A DNA stretch of 64,000 nucleotides from Sympetrum striolatum (GCA_947579665.1 OX388350.1:81549152-81613151); one strand, 5' to 3'. Positions 25,113-38,666 are shown, counted from the first letter of the stretch. Numbers and translations are program-made. Notes: generated by a model from the letters alone, not told the origin.

Positions 25113-27469
25113 TTTTTGACATCCTCTGTGAATTAAGAATTGTATGAAAGCCATACATAATGATTACATTTTCATTTGCATCAATGACTCTTAATAAGAA
25201 GGAAGCGAAAATACCCCTAAATACACAACCTCATAAGCAAGGGAAGGTCGGGTAAGATGACGAATTCGCCATTTCCTCCATCTTGCCACAGAGGTACCCC
25301 TGGCGAGTAAAATTCCTTCCACCAACCAACTATCTTTATAAATTGCAAATCAGGTTGCCCTGTGATCTACCAATATTTGATAAGTGAGTTTGTTTATATA
25401 ATTTTTTTACCAGAAAACATATGGAATTGCACTTGTGCGGTAAATTATATTAACTCTTGCTTAAATATTCTTTAAGTACCACTCAAAACCTTGTTCATGA
25501 ATTATCGTAAAATTTCGTTTAATTTTATACCAAATGTTTAACTTTTCGGCGCAGTAAATCCAGTGTTTTAGCTTAGCCTTTTCATACTTTAGTTTATGTC
25601 TGAAAGTGAAATTCTATCTCTGTCTTATACGAAAAAATTTCATCCATTTAATAAAAATGTTATCTCTTCGTCATATGGCAATAAGGTAGGGCAAGGTAGG
25701 CAAGATGACGGATATGAAATTTTCAAAGCAAATTATTAATATTTCATCCTTCAACAGCGAATGGCCGCACTTTATATATTTATTAATAGAGGTATAGGTT
25801 AAAAGAAGCACATTATTAAATTTCAGTTTTTTAAACATTTACTAAGCCCAGGAAAAATCTTTGAAGCTCTAGTTCGTGATTCTACCCTACCCTCCCTTAT
25901 GTGATTCAGTATTATGGGTACTGAAGTATAGATGTTGTTGAGGAACGTCAATCATATTGGTCATTTTGGTAGATAATTCCAAGCAAAATATTCTAATAGA
26001 GTTTTCTATCTAGCCGTTACGCTAAGTGAAGGAAGCGTTGGCAATGTATCTCTTCCTTGCATCATTTATTTAAAAAACTGCCATTGAATCCACTATGTCG
26101 TCACATTGAGCAGTAAGGCAATCTTTAGAGTAAAAACAAATTGGATCAGGTTGCACACACGCTGGTCGCCTCTTTTCTTTTAGCTTGTTACCTAGCGATA
26201 GGTTGTTCACACGGTGACGCTCAGTTGGTCGCTTGTATGCGCTTAAGATGGCCAGTTATGGTAATGAATAGCTCGTTATTCTTGATATTTCTGATAAATA
26301 TGTTCGGTATTTTAATGTTTAGACAGTTGATAGAGCAGTACATAAGAAACATATAGTAATGAAACCTATTGAGGGCAAAAAAACACGAAAAGAGTGAGTT
26401 GTGCTAAAATAATACTTTTTATTTAATTTTATTGACAAGTTAGTTTTTGTAGAACTCCTGCTTCTACAACTTATCTCTTATTGGGCCTTACACATTCCAG
26501 CCAGCCCTACCCCCACTCTTTGGTAGAATATTTTTGAGTCAACTGGTATCTTCACGTAATTCTGACCATGCCCGCGGACTGGTTGGAATCTCTAAGCCTT
26601 CAAGAAAAATTAGAATTTGGTCTTGCTGGGCAACATGAGGATAGTTTACCCTATTTTCCTCATCAAGTCAGAATCTAATTAGCAGATCTTACTCACGGAG
26701 GTTAAGCAAAGTGATTATACAAGTAAAAACTTTTTTAGCATTTTCTAAGGAGTTACCAGCAACATTATTGAGTTATTGGCATTATCATTTCTCATACCTA
26801 AAGGGCCTTCATGTCACCATAACCATGAACTGTTCTAAAAGTAGATGAAACACGCATATTTCTGTGCCCTGTGCAAAAAGATAAATAAAAATTATTATAC
26901 ACATCAGGAAATGGTAGCAACAGCAATTTTCTATAAAACTGAAATTATTGCCATAAGCGTCTCCAATCAGATGTTGAATCTAATGTTCCACCTGATGTTT
27001 CATCTACTCATAGATTGTTCTGTATCAGGCATCAAGTGCATCTTCCTGAAATCAGCAATGGCAGGTGTTTGTATAAGTTTCAAAGCATGTGCTTTATATT
27101 GGAGATTTTTTTTAAGGTTATACAATTTCGAAATTAACATTTTAATTATTCTTTTTCTTTATTTCCATGACGCCCCATCGCATTTAGGGATATCGGAAGG
27201 CAGTATTCGCAGTTGGTGGTAAGAGTCCGCCACCGCCAAAAATAGATGCAACGATTTGCCAGGAAAAGATCTACTTGGACATGCTACCAAATAAGATTCT
27301 AATTCCAATTTTTTCGTGATGCTGAATGAATATCGACCCATTCCGAGAATTGAAACCAGGACTACATTTGCAGAAATCCCTATAGGCTACTTGGGGGGTA
27401 TGTTATTAACTATTAGTTCCTTATTATTATTATTATTACAATAATGTTGCAAGTGGACTGACCGTTCTG
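25113..27469. other. No gene or element recognised
   Basis: Short frames at 26141-26356 and 26845-27222 show no domain or splice context. A GGTARGRYRAGATGACG word appears twice (near 25246 and 25690), perhaps from an old repeat, without definable ends. Confidence 0.4.
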
Positions 27470-28060
27470 TGGTAACACATATTATACATACATACATATA
27501 TCCAATCAGTACATTTTTTTTATACAAAAATGTATACAATCAAAAATGTATCAAATACATCCCTTCCCATATAATACAAGTTTTTACAGGGTTCCCAGTA
27601 GGCCTTCACGGCTACCGTAGAGGTAGTAGGGGACTAGTCCTCACCTTACACCACCCTACCAGGCAATCCCCTACTCCACCTGTACTCGTCAACGTCAAGC
27701 TCACTCGTCCTTAATATTTTTACCCAATCTTTCTACAAACTCCCAATGATATTTTTGGAAGGGCTCCAAGACTCCTGCAGGCAAATCATTCTAATCCTTT
27801 ACAGCACGATTCAAAAAGGAGAATTTACTAATATTTGTTCTCTGTTTAATTAATTTAACTTTATTTCTATTGTCTTTTCTGCTATAAAATTTTGCCGTAG
27901 TGACTTTATTTGATAATTCCTCAAAAAATTTAACTACATTGTGTAAAAATATAGCTTGCCTTTTCCTTGATCTCCGCTCCCCTGAGCTCTCCCAACCTAA
28001 TTCTTTTAGCATCTGAGTAACGCTATCAATCCTTGCATATCTGCCTAAGACGAATCTGGC
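27470..28060 (-). mobile_element. Non-LTR retrotransposon (LINE) 3' fragment
   Basis: Reading on the minus strand from 28060, the frame gives ARFVLGRYARIDSVTQM, then the open frame 28012-27791 (LKELGWES, ERRSRKRQA, FYSRKDNRNK, QRTNISKFSF), a stop, then NDLPAGV. This order (repeat of basic residues, LGW, RR..R, YSRKD, RTN..K.SF, WN-like LPA) is typical of the C-terminal end of LINE reverse transcriptases of the Jockey/CR1/RTE type. The Trp expected before the Asn is a stop. The 3' untranslated part extends to about 27470. The copy is 5'-truncated with at least two in-frame stops. Confidence 0.75.
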
Positions 28061-29140
28061 TTATTTTATCTGTACCTTAAAAGGCATGTTCACTTAAAAT
28101 CCTATATTTATATTTTCAAACTAACGATTTTACGTAAATGCAGAGCAGGGAACAATTTGAAGCAATGTACATGAATTTCGAGATTTGTTTACAATGGCAC
28201 AGTGTGACCTTGTTTCTAACTTTGAAAATCTATCATAATATTACTAATTGCCCTTAGAAATTGTGAGATATCTATTCTAGAAATATTTATTTCGAAAATA
28301 TGTAAACAGACTACTTTCATTACCTGTAATTTTTTAATTTTAGATATTTTCCTCGTGTTCCAAAAGAAAGATTTAAAATCACCTGATTAATACTACCACC
28401 TGCAACTATGTTGGAGCACAGATCCTTTCTTTCTATGTTTCAATAATCTTCGACATGATATTAGTAACAGAATTCGCGTTCGAAACGTTGACAGTATTTC
28501 GACCATATTAACCCAGTTATATACCCGAAAAAACATTCATCATTTAAAGATTTTTCTTTCCTTCATTTACACTCGGTTCTCGGTGCTACTGTTAGTTTTA
28601 ATTTTATCAACCATTTATTGTCTCTAAAAGTGTCAATGGAAATTAATGATCGAACGACGTGAAGAATCATTTATCACACCTTTTTTTTAAGCATTGACGG
28701 TATATTGGCAAACATTTTTATGGGACTCAGTTTAATAAATCATATTCCCAAGCATCCTCCAATATGTATCAACAAGGTAATTCATACTGTCACATTGTTT
28801 TGAAGCGTGTAAGATTTTCATCTCGTATAATTCTCTAAATTGTTAACAATACTGAAATTATTGCTTCTCCTTTTAAAATTATAAACACTTATTGGCTATT
28901 TATTCTTAAGTAGTTAAGTTCTTTTTAAAATAATATTTAAGGGGGAATCTCAGTTTAACTTTTCTTAATTCTTTCTGTTAAATTACTATAATCAAATTTT
29001 TGTTACTTTAATTATTGCTACTTCGCTAAAGAGAAATGTCGAACAAGCTTGTTTAAGCATTTATAAAATATAAGTAGTCAAGAGTTTGTGAAAATAATAT
29101 TCAAAGGAGAATTCCTAGCATTAACTGTCCATTTATCTTT
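28061..29140. other. No gene or element recognised
   Basis: AT-rich unique-looking sequence with no supported gene, RNA gene or repeat boundary. Confidence 0.5.
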
Positions 29141-29911
29141 CCTTCTAGGTAAGGTGGAGCTTCTTCGATACCAGATTACTATGTGAGTACTCTTAATTTA
29201 TCATTCTTGGAACATTTTACACTTCAATTTCCTCTGCTTCTTTCAAAATTTGTATACTTCGCTACCTTAAATGCGCGAAAGAAGTTAAGCTGTGGTGCTG
29301 AATGATGGTGCTAGTACAAAGGATGGATCGCCGAATACAATAAGTAAAAATGGTATTATGATATTGCTATATATATTTTGTGTAAGATGGATAGTGATTA
29401 CTTTCTGATTTTTCTTTGTTATTTAAACTACGTTTAATTAACTGTTTTTAAAATCATTCTTAAAATTGGGATCGGAACATACGCTACCTTGAATGCGCGA
29501 AAGAAGCAGAGCTGTGGTGCAGAGTGGTGGTAATTGGTCAAAGGATTGATCGCCGAATACACCGAGTAAAAATGGAATATTATGCTATTACTAAATATTT
29601 TTTATGTATGGTAGACTGTGAGTAATTTGAGATTTTTCTTTGTTATTAAAACAACATTTAATTAACTGTATTTGTAATAATTCTTCCAAAGTTGGATCGG
29701 AACCTTCGCTACCTTGAATGCGCGAACGATCAGAGCTTTGGTGCTGAGTGATGGTGCTAGTTCAAAGGATGGATCGCCGAATACACTAGACACAAATGAA
29801 ATATAATGATATTACAATACATTTTTTGTGTAAGATGGATCGTGAGTACTTTTAGACATATCCTTATTTTTAAAACATGATTTAAATAACTGTTGTATTG
29901 TCACTCTTCAG

Positions 29912-30135
29912 AATATAGATCGGAACGTTCTCTACCTTGCATGCGCGAAAGAAGCAGAGCTGTGGTGCTGAGTTATGGTGCTTGGTCAAACGATGGATCG
30001 CCGAATACACTGAGTACAAATGGAATATATTGCTATTACTATACATTTTTGAAGTGGAACTTCTTTGCGCCCGTTGGATACTTTTGGGATGGGGTGTTGG
30101 TCGAGAAACCGCGTCACGCATATAAGAAATATCTA
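29912..30135 (+). other. Cassette 4, extended exon-like copy
   Basis: Begins after CTCTTCAG and lacks the internal GTAAGAT donor. It runs on through unique sequence to a GTGAGT donor at 30136. One frame is open over the whole 224 nt (part of the 110-residue frame 29893-30225), ending near VEKPRHAYKKYL at the donor. It is the only copy open from end to end in one frame. No domain is recognised. Confidence 0.35.
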
Positions 30136-31001
30136 GTGAGTGTCTTTACTATACCTTTTCTCGTATACTATTTCGTTGCATTGTTCATTTCTTTTGCTAA
30201 ACTAAATTCGAAAGAAAAGTCGTAGGAAGTGGGAACTAGCATCAAAAGAAGGGAAATTGAATAAGGTTTCTTATTTTGGTCATGGAATATCAATTGCGAT
30301 TCGAAATTTCGAGAATTTTTATAAAATATACGAAAATTTTCTCTAAATTTTCATGTAGTATTAACCCAGTCCCTAGACGAACCAGCCGATTGTTGATTCT
30401 GAACTCATGTGTAATTCCATAAGAAGATTGGCGGAACAATGACCAGTTAAAATTAATTTTTAAAATAAGCGATGTAGACTTCTTACGAAGAAAAAATTGA
30501 ATGACATTTTTAAAATTGACGTGACAAACAATATCCTGTGAAGGAGCGCACGTTGAAAGATACGATCATATTTTCATTTATTTTTCCAATTTCCTTTAAG
30601 CGTTTGTGACAACCGAGTTTTGTTTATGGTAACGTACTTGTCAAAACGATTTTGAATTTTTACGTTGATAGAATTTGCATTCTTGCTGTAAATTCCATTG
30701 ATTAAAGATAATAACGTGGTAAGTTGTGGACCTCTCTCATATTATTTTTGAGTTTTGACCGTAACTACCTACTTCCTTATTTCTTATGTTTAATTGGCCT
30801 TTTTTTCTTTAAGTTTTGGGCGACGAGTGGTCAGGAACGAATAAATAACATCTCAAAGCGGCCTAAAAAGGAAGTTTCACTTCCACCGTCTGGTCCGACG
30901 CAGACCCATTTTTTTAAATCAAGATAGATAGTGAGTGCTTTGTGATTTTACTTTGTTATTAAAACAACATTTCCTTTACTGTTTTTATAATAATTCTTCA
31001 G

Positions 31002-31143
31002 AACTTGGATCGGAAGCTTCGCTACCTTGAATGCCTGAAAGAAGCAGAGCTGTGGTATTGAGTGATGGTGCTTGGTCAATGAATGAATTATCCGAATACA
31101 CTGAGTACAAATGGAATATATTTCTATTACGATAGATTTTTAA
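31002..31143 (+). other. Cassette 5, 142-nt exon-like copy
   Basis: Bounded by ATTCTTCAG and GTAAGATGG, with a length of exactly 142 nt, identical to the next cassette. It contains stops in all three frames, so it cannot be an internal protein-coding exon as it stands. Confidence 0.45.
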
Positions 31144-31226
31144 GTAAGATGGATAGTCAGTACTTTGTGATATTTGTTTGTTTTTCAAACAACATTTTAT
31201 TAACTGCTCTTATTATCATTCTTCAG

Positions 31227-31368
31227 AATTTGGATCGGTACTTTCGCTACCTGGAATGTGCGAAAGAAGCAAAGCTGTGGTGCTGAGTGATGGTGCTTGG
31301 TCAAAGGATGGATCTCCGAATACACTGAGTACAACTGGAATATAATGCAATTACGATACATTTTTTAA
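31227..31368 (+). other. Cassette 6, 142-nt exon-like copy
   Basis: Bounded by ATTCTTCAG and GTAAGATAG, 142 nt like the previous copy. Two frames run about 20 and 38 codons from the acceptor before a stop (IWIGTFATWNVRKK in one of them). Confidence 0.45.
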
Positions 31369-31562
31369 GTAAGATAGAGAACGAGGACTCCGTGATTATT
31401 CTTTGTTTTTGATACAATATTTAATAAACTGTTTTTATTTCATTCTCAGAATTTTCATCGGAGCGCTCGAACTTTAATGCGCGAGAGATGGAGCGCTGTG
31501 GTGCTGAGAGTTGATATTTGGTCAAAGGATGGATCGCCGAATACACTTAGTACTTTTACACT

Positions 31563-32369
31563 GAGTTCTTCAAAGCAGGATGATTCAGAACTTCTACATT
31601 GAGCACATCACCAGGGTACTGCACTACCAGACCCCGTGGGCGGATACCTAAAGCATCGCTCTGCACCGGAAGATGATTATACAGTGTATAAACATAGTAT
31701 TCCTTTCACACACCTTCTTCCCCCTTATACATCGCCTTTGACAACAAGTCGATCGCGACAAACTTTTAAGATAAAAAGTAGTTCTTATATACAGAAAAGT
31801 TAGCCACCCCTGCTATACCTCGTATCATAAACCCAAATTATGACCGTAACGTGTAAGTAAGTCGGGGAGTGTCTGTATATCGAAACAAAAAGAAGTATAA
31901 AATTCCCCAAATTAGTCGAATATAAATTTAAGTTCACGCCATTTAAAACCAAAATAAGAAATAAATGTCAACTTAATCAGCCCAATAATTGATGCCATTG
32001 GAAGATATCGCATTCTTACAGAATGCCTCGCTCTTTGCGTTGGCTTCGCCACCTATGGTGCAAGTGTGATACTCGGAAAGAAATCACTTGCTTGTAAGTT
32101 AATGAAGGGCAAATTTAAACATTCGAGGCTAATTATATTGATACATACAAATGCATCGAGCCAATACTTAAGAGCTAGCGGAAATCGCATCGTAATCAGA
32201 AGTGTAGAATAAGGTCGACAGGGCCGTCGTTGTGGATGGATGATCCCTTTGCAGCGACTCTCACGTAGTCTCTCGTACCTTAAATTTTGGGAGAACGAGA
32301 ATATGCACATACTTATGAGCTTTTTTACGAGGAAATTGCTTTGAAATGGCCGTGACGTCGGTGAGAGGG
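31563..32369. other. No gene or element recognised
   Basis: The minus-strand frame 32053-32310 shows no domain or splice context. Nothing else is supported. Confidence 0.45.
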
Positions 32370-32770
32370 TGGAGAGTTTACCGTGGCATTTTTACCTGGA
32401 TTCGGTGAGAGCACGGGAAGGCGGACGTCCCATCCATTGCCGGCAGGGGGTAGCGGGTACCGTCGCTCTAAACGCCTTAAAATTGATTTATTTGAAAATA
32501 TTTCAGATCATCCACAACCTGCATCACTCCCACTCATTAAATAACGAATATATGTTTACCGAGAGTCCCTTAACCCTTTCGGTTTACACATTCCCTGCCT
32601 TATCCCTCTCCCCACCTCTCAAACTACCCTTTCCTTTGCGATTTTTGTCAGCCTCCCCCGTCAGGGAGGGCTGATAACAAATGAAAGAGCAAATGTAACC
32701 CCCTGAGAATACATTCTCAAACCCCGTCGGGTGCAATAAAAATATTTGTTGAAAAAGTACAAATGTCTTA
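32370..32770 (+). mobile_element. Diverged Penelope-like 3' end
   Basis: A C/T-rich stretch (32540-32660) is followed by CCCTGAGAATACATTCTC, AAACCCCGTCGGGTG, an AATAAAAAT word and TTGTTGAAAAAGTA. The order and spacing match the terminus at 25040-25105 (CCTGAAGATG, GAAACCGGTCGTG, AAATAAATG, GTGGAAAAAGTA). The coding part upstream is not recognisable. It is called from the terminal module alone. Confidence 0.5.
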
Positions 32771-33489
32771 TCTGACTTTTACTGTGAGGAAAAAGGAAAA
32801 GAATGAATCACCAATAAATGAAGATTGTATTTTTAAGCTAATGTATTAATTTTGCTAAGCTTATGTGATATTAAATGTAGGAGTATTGCTTAAACATAGG
32901 AGAAGTATAACACAGGATAGAGGGATTTCCGGGTAAACCGTAATAGCTTTGCTTCCCAAAAGGGGGGTGACTCGTGAATGTCGCATTGAGTACTATCTCC
33001 ATGCTAAATTTTAACCAGATTCAGGAGAATGCATTCTAATTTAAAAGAGTCAGGAAAAAGAATCTAAGAAACGAATTTTAATTGAAAACGTATAAAATCT
33101 GGAGGTGATAGGTCAAACAATTCATTGAATGGAGAAAACTCAGGTAATCATACCTAAGAAGTGAGAATAAGGATTATTGATGAAAATAATACCATTTTAG
33201 TTGTATTGATGTAGGTCAGTTGTAGGAATTTATAAGACGTTGTTTGTTTTATATATACTTGAGATTGGGGAAACATGAAAGAAATCACAAACAAAATAAC
33301 ATGAAAAAACTCTTGCATGAAGAAATGGGCTAAGATTAAAGAAAATACAAAAAAATAAAAATCCATCTGGAAGGAACACATCAATACATGGCTTGGAATG
33401 TTCTATTATATGGTTGTATTTTAATAAGACATTTTAACTATGTATATACTGTAACGATTTTAATTTTCTCGTTAACTTACAACTAAACC

Positions 33490-34112
33490 AACCACTGCGT
33501 CGACCGCTTAATTAGTGGGGTTCGGTTGATGTGCGATGCCGCGATCCATCCTACCGGGTGTTCCCAAGGAAAAAAACAGAGCGCGACACCATTTCCATTT
33601 TCTTTCAAGAATATTTATTATATCATAGCAATGGATTTTTAAACAAACCCCAAAACAAATGACCAACAAAAAAACATGCATTCAACAAAATAATATCAGA
33701 GAATGAACTGGAATTCACGGGAAACAGAGTCCGTGAACAAATCCTCCCACACCGTCTATGAAGTCGCGGAAAGTTACTTGAATCAAATCAATTCCCGAAA
33801 TCACTGATATCACTTTTCGACTCTCAACAGTCGCGTTATTCACAATATGTGAAGCTTAGCGTGTTTGGTGTCCCTTCGGCTTCGTTGGTTCCCGGGCATT
33901 TCTTCCGGCTTCCGCTGCCACACCTCCACGCTCCTCCGGCTCTCTTGGCCAGGCACTTTTTCTTTCGTCTTTCACCCCCCGAAAGCTCCCTTGACACTCC
34001 CCCAAAATCACTTTCCTAGTTTTCCACACTCATTATCTCACCGCGCCGCTTCGGCGAAAACGACACTAAAAACAAGTTACTCGCGTAATTCTTCCGCGTG
34101 ACAAACTCGCAA
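33490..34112 (-). other. CpG-rich block, possible solo LTR or promoter
   Basis: This block is markedly richer in G+C and CpG than its surroundings. On the minus strand it runs from TGTCACGCGGAAG (34103) through a purine-rich leader to AATAAATATTCTTG (about 33610) and then GTGTCGCGCTCTG and CGGCATCGCAC. A TG start, internal AATAAA and a GC-rich end resemble a solo LTR. No matching target duplication was found and no second LTR is present in the window, so a host promoter with its first exon is an alternative. The 78-residue plus-strand frame here is probably incidental. Confidence 0.3.
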
Positions 34113-37100
34113 GCAATACAATAAAGTACAAAATAAAATATAAATTAAATAAAAAACAAATATATTTCCTTACAAGGAAATAATGTTACAATACTGTATC
34201 CAATATTTCAAACAAAGTCACATACATATTTAAATGAGTTTGCTTTAGTTTGGTAAAGTATCTGCTTAAATAGATTCTCACATATATGGTTACCATTATA
34301 TTTCATTATAATTGCATGAGGTCTACAATGAATTTATAATAATTCTGTGGTTCCTGTGAAGTCCTTGGGTAAAATTATCAATGGAACTGATTTCCTTAGA
34401 CACCCACATGTAGAACACACCCACGTATAAGGAATGGCAAGATTTGTACGACCATATTATAATATTTTTAATGTTTTTTTTCATAATAAATTACATGGAA
34501 GATACTCAAATACCACACACCATGCTTTTTGATCTAATTTCTTCCAAAAAAATGCATCTTATATGAGTTTATATACAGTTGGCTTAATAATCCAATTTAA
34601 AACTACACTGATGGACAGTCTTGGATAGGGCTCTATTAGTTTGACTTAAAATTTCAAGCTCAATATGCTCAGATAACAGCAGTTCTTTTATTGAGATTTG
34701 CTCTCTTTTTTTAGTAAATTGTAATACAAAAGAGATTTAATACAATTTTCATTACAAACTACTCTAAGATATGGAATTTTATATTTCAGCTTTTAAATAA
34801 CTCAGAGATGAAAAAATAAAATTATACTAGCAATAACAATTGTCTAAATTTTGACAAAGCTGACTAGTCCATCTTCACCCTTAGCAGGGAATACTGAAGG
34901 TAAGTATTGGCAAATAATTATTTACATGCAAGTAATTTTATAAGTATTATAGAGGTAGCAGCTAAACTGCTTGATTTATCACTTATAACAAATGTTATTA
35001 AGATTGCCTCAGATATCCAAAGTTACACATTAATGTTGATGGTTAGGCTGTAATTGGTATTTGTATGATAAATAGATTGTAAGGAATGCATGGTTTAAAC
35101 ATAAAAATATATATACATGCAAATGTTGCAGAAGTGAACAAAGATTGCGATTGACTTTGAGGGTGATTGTGAAGAAGTAGCAGGAGAAGAAGGTAAAATG
35201 AAAGGATAAGTTATGATGGGATATTAATGAAAGCAGAAAGTGAAATAATAGAAAGAAGATATACAGAACAGAAATTCACAGACTGCCGAAGATGGAATGA
35301 ATGCATTATAAATGAGCTTAATTGGAGGTTTGATTGAATAATGGAAGGATGTTGAACAAAATGAGAATATTTTAATATGAATTTCAGTAATAGCTTTCAA
35401 ATAATCTACTCATTAGGGAAGGATATTAAAGGTTCATCAACAGAGGAAATAATTGATTTATTTAAAAACTTATTAATCTTAAAACAAAAAAAATATTGAT
35501 AGCAAATATTTTATGCCAGCAAATGGACGACCTTTCTCCAATGGATTCTTATGTGCTCAGGCCTATAATGAAAAAAACCTCTACGTAAACTTTCATATTA
35601 AATAATTATATTAAGATATAATGTCACACCTACAAGTGAACTTTTAGTTATCTTACTTAAATTAGAATTAAAATATATGTTTATTTACTTTTCTATATGA
35701 AACTGGTCTTCAAGAATGGGAGACATATTTTATCCACATCATTATTATATATTTAATCATAGTTATTGAAAGTAATGTTTGCGGAACAGAAGTATAAAGA
35801 TGTTGAAAATTTAAAATTTGAAATCAACTATCCAATGGATGAGGGCTACTGGTGATAAGAGTACTGATACTGCTTGCAAGAATCTGTATACCATTGATCA
35901 AATTGTTGGATTTTTTCATATATTTGTTTTTTCTTTAAACTAAGAAGCTTGAAAAGATTTATCAGTGTATAGGTAAAGTGGAATATGAGATAAAATAAAT
36001 GTTAAATGAGGAAGTCTCCAAATGATTGCCGATACATTTCTATTTAAGCAGCTTTTCTAAAATGAATGAAATTATATTAATTATTTTAATCTGTAGCTGT
36101 ACATTGTTTAGTAATATAGGCAGACTGCTAAGCAAACTCACAATACAATAATAGGTACTATCCATCAATTTAGGTTTGGTAGTTCATATGCTGCTCTAAT
36201 TCGGGGCCACCTCAATTCAAAAGATATTTTATTTCAATCATGATTTACACATCAATTCAACTATCATGTATCATTTAATTTTTCAATCATCTATATTACT
36301 TCAAACACTTAACTGTTGTGTATAACTCACCACATTCTCCTATACAAAGATACTCATTCCTTAGTATAATTATAAATTAATGGATGGAGCATCTGTTGAA
36401 GAAACCACATTCACAACCACATACACAATCATAAAATTCATTTATATGTGAACTGAAGTAATTTTTTCCAAATGAAATATTGGATACAATATGTAGTAAA
36501 CAGAGAACTATTGTACTACACATGGACTTATTTAACTGTAGATGTGACAAAAACATCACCCACCCAACTCATTGAATATGTTATCATTTACTGTAGAATT
36601 CTTTCTTTCTTAGAAGAAAAAAATTGCCCTCAAAAGAAAATAATTTCCAAACCTCCGTCCATGCTATCTTAACATGAAAATCTTATATTAGTTTAGAGCT
36701 ATAAGGTCTTGTGATAAATCATCTCCAATTTGAGATCACCAAAATTAATATGAACTTACAAAATTAAAATGAGAGAAAATAAATAGCCACATTAACTTAA
36801 AATTCAGTAGTGCTTGATATATAGGTATGGGAGAGAAAGGTAAAATGTAGATGCAATATTGAAGGATGAAAGCAGTTGCATAATATACTTGACCTAAGGA
36901 ATTTCCCGTGCAGCTGGAAAATTTCATTAGAAAATCATCAATTTGTCCTTCAAATTAGCAAAAGAAATGTGAACCAACCTAATTTCAAACTCTAACCTAA
37001 CTCAAACATTATAAATCCCAGTAAAAAGTAGACTATTTACTTGTTTACCCAATTCTCTAACCTATATATCTTTTATCTACAGCTCAGATTCTTCAAACAT

Positions 37101-38269
37101 TCATATTATCAGTTCTTTCTTTATACTTGCAACTCATTACAATGCAATTCAGTTCATTTATTGAATTTATATGACACATATAGAAAAGTTTCCTAGCCAG
37201 ATTTTAATGGGTAGCTTCATGGATAAAAAAATTATCATAGTTATTTTAAGTCCAGCTCAGAAAATTCTATGCAAAAAAACTAAGAATATCACAGTAGCAT
37301 CAAAAATGGGAAATTTTGAATGAAATTCTTTATGAAAGGGGGGTATATTATTCAATATTCAAGGAGACCTAAAAGAAAATGTTATATTACATTTATAAAA
37401 GAAATTTGCTGCTGCCATTGAAATGGTGAAATGAAATTCTCTTAGGAATCAAAAAATGAAATTTTATAATGAATTGTATAGTTTTCTTAAGCAATAATCC
37501 TTTAAAACTACCATAAATATAGGTTACGTAGGAAACTGAGTTAGTAAGATAAATTTTACCATACTCTTCCTCAAAGTCTATACTGACATATAGCATGATA
37601 AAGATACCATAGAATATTTAGGTATTTTGAAAGATATTTTCAATAATACCAGAATCATTGAAAGATTACCTTCGTTATTTGAGATTTGAATTCAAATATA
37701 TTGATAATAAAATTAATAGAATTTATTTATCATTATGCTTTCTTCAAAGGCATTCTTTATTGTAACATTAGGCATTTAAAGCTGAATCTGATTTTGATAA
37801 TGGAATGTTCTGTAAGTAAAATTAGGTTTATCATCATATCACTATTCAGCAAGCATTCCAAAGTGACTTAAATGATTTTATAGATAGCTTTGGGTGTCTT
37901 TTGAAACTAGTTCACAATTATAATCAATATTGCATTCATCCCATCACATGGCAGGTAATTTTTTCCAATCAAAACATGCTTAAAATATAAGGCAAATCCT
38001 TTGCTCCAGTAATTAAAATTCAATTCACATTCAGTCAGTAACAATCTAGTTAGTATTAACATTCAGGTTGAAGATGCTATTCCATTTTGTCTTTAGCTAA
38101 GTAATGATATAGAATAAATAATTTACATATATTTGTTCTAAAAATATGATAAGTTGAGTCATATGTATTGTTTATTTTTGAAAAGATTGTGCATATTACA
38201 TGCAAACTATGGTTACAATTCCTCTAATGTGCACATTCGTGACCCGGGATTCGGGATATATGTAGTATA
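34113..38269. other. Long AT-rich stretch, nothing recognised
   Basis: About 4.2 kb without a supported gene, RNA gene or bounded mobile element. The short ATG frames here lack domains, and several overlap on opposite strands. Confidence 0.5.
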
Positions 38270-38666
38270 TACAGTAGAACCTCAATTTTACGAAGTTGAA
38301 GGGACCCAAAAATTTGCACTTTGTAAAATTCGGGCTTTGTAAATTTGAGGTTTTCTTTCAAGCAATTGAAATCTCTACAATACCAATCCAGGTTCAGTAA
38401 CACAGTGCATAAAGTTAAATGGGATTGAAAGGAAGGTAGTATTTCAATGAAATGAATTATACATCCAGTTTAATGTTTAATACAACAGAAAAATATTCTA
38501 AACTTATTACTTTTTAAAATAATCATAAATTATTTTTTGTTTTTTGGAAGTTTCAATGAAAGATGAGGTGATTTTCTCAATACTTGAAAGGTAATAATTG
38601 AATGAATCAGGTACACCATCAGTAAACATTTGAAAATTGTGAAGCACTTTTATGGAGTGTCTTAAT

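Larger units (their letters stand above)
29141..31562 (+). repeat. Tandem array of exon-like cassettes (~225 bp period)
   Basis: Seven recognisable copies of a core (GGATCGGAAC, TTCGCTACCTTGAATGCGCG, AAAGAAGCAGAGCTGTGGTG, GGATCGCCGAATACACTGAG) start near 29260, 29470, 29692, 29915, 31005, 31230 and 31455. The spacing is about 210-230 bp. A ~910-bp stretch separates copies four and five. Most copies have a pyrimidine tract before the core, ending TTCTTCAG in copies four to six, and copies one, three, five and six have GTAAGAT after it. Conservation extends through core and spacer alike, as expected of tandem duplication. All frames contain stops in most copies, so either these are non-coding or terminal exons, or the array is decayed. 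A degenerate leading copy with CCTTCTAG and GTGAGT lies at about 29143-29190. Confidence 0.8.

Noticed and set aside
26141..27222. Frames at 26141-26356 and 26845-27222 as small genes
   Set aside because: No domain, no splice context, and biased composition typical of translated AT-rich DNA.
27469..27714. Plus-strand 81-residue frame
   Set aside because: It is antisense to the 3' untranslated part of the LINE fragment.
1..31562. Relationship between the 222-bp satellite and the ~225-bp cassettes at 29-31 kb
   Set aside because: The periods are similar, but no sequence similarity was seen between the two units.
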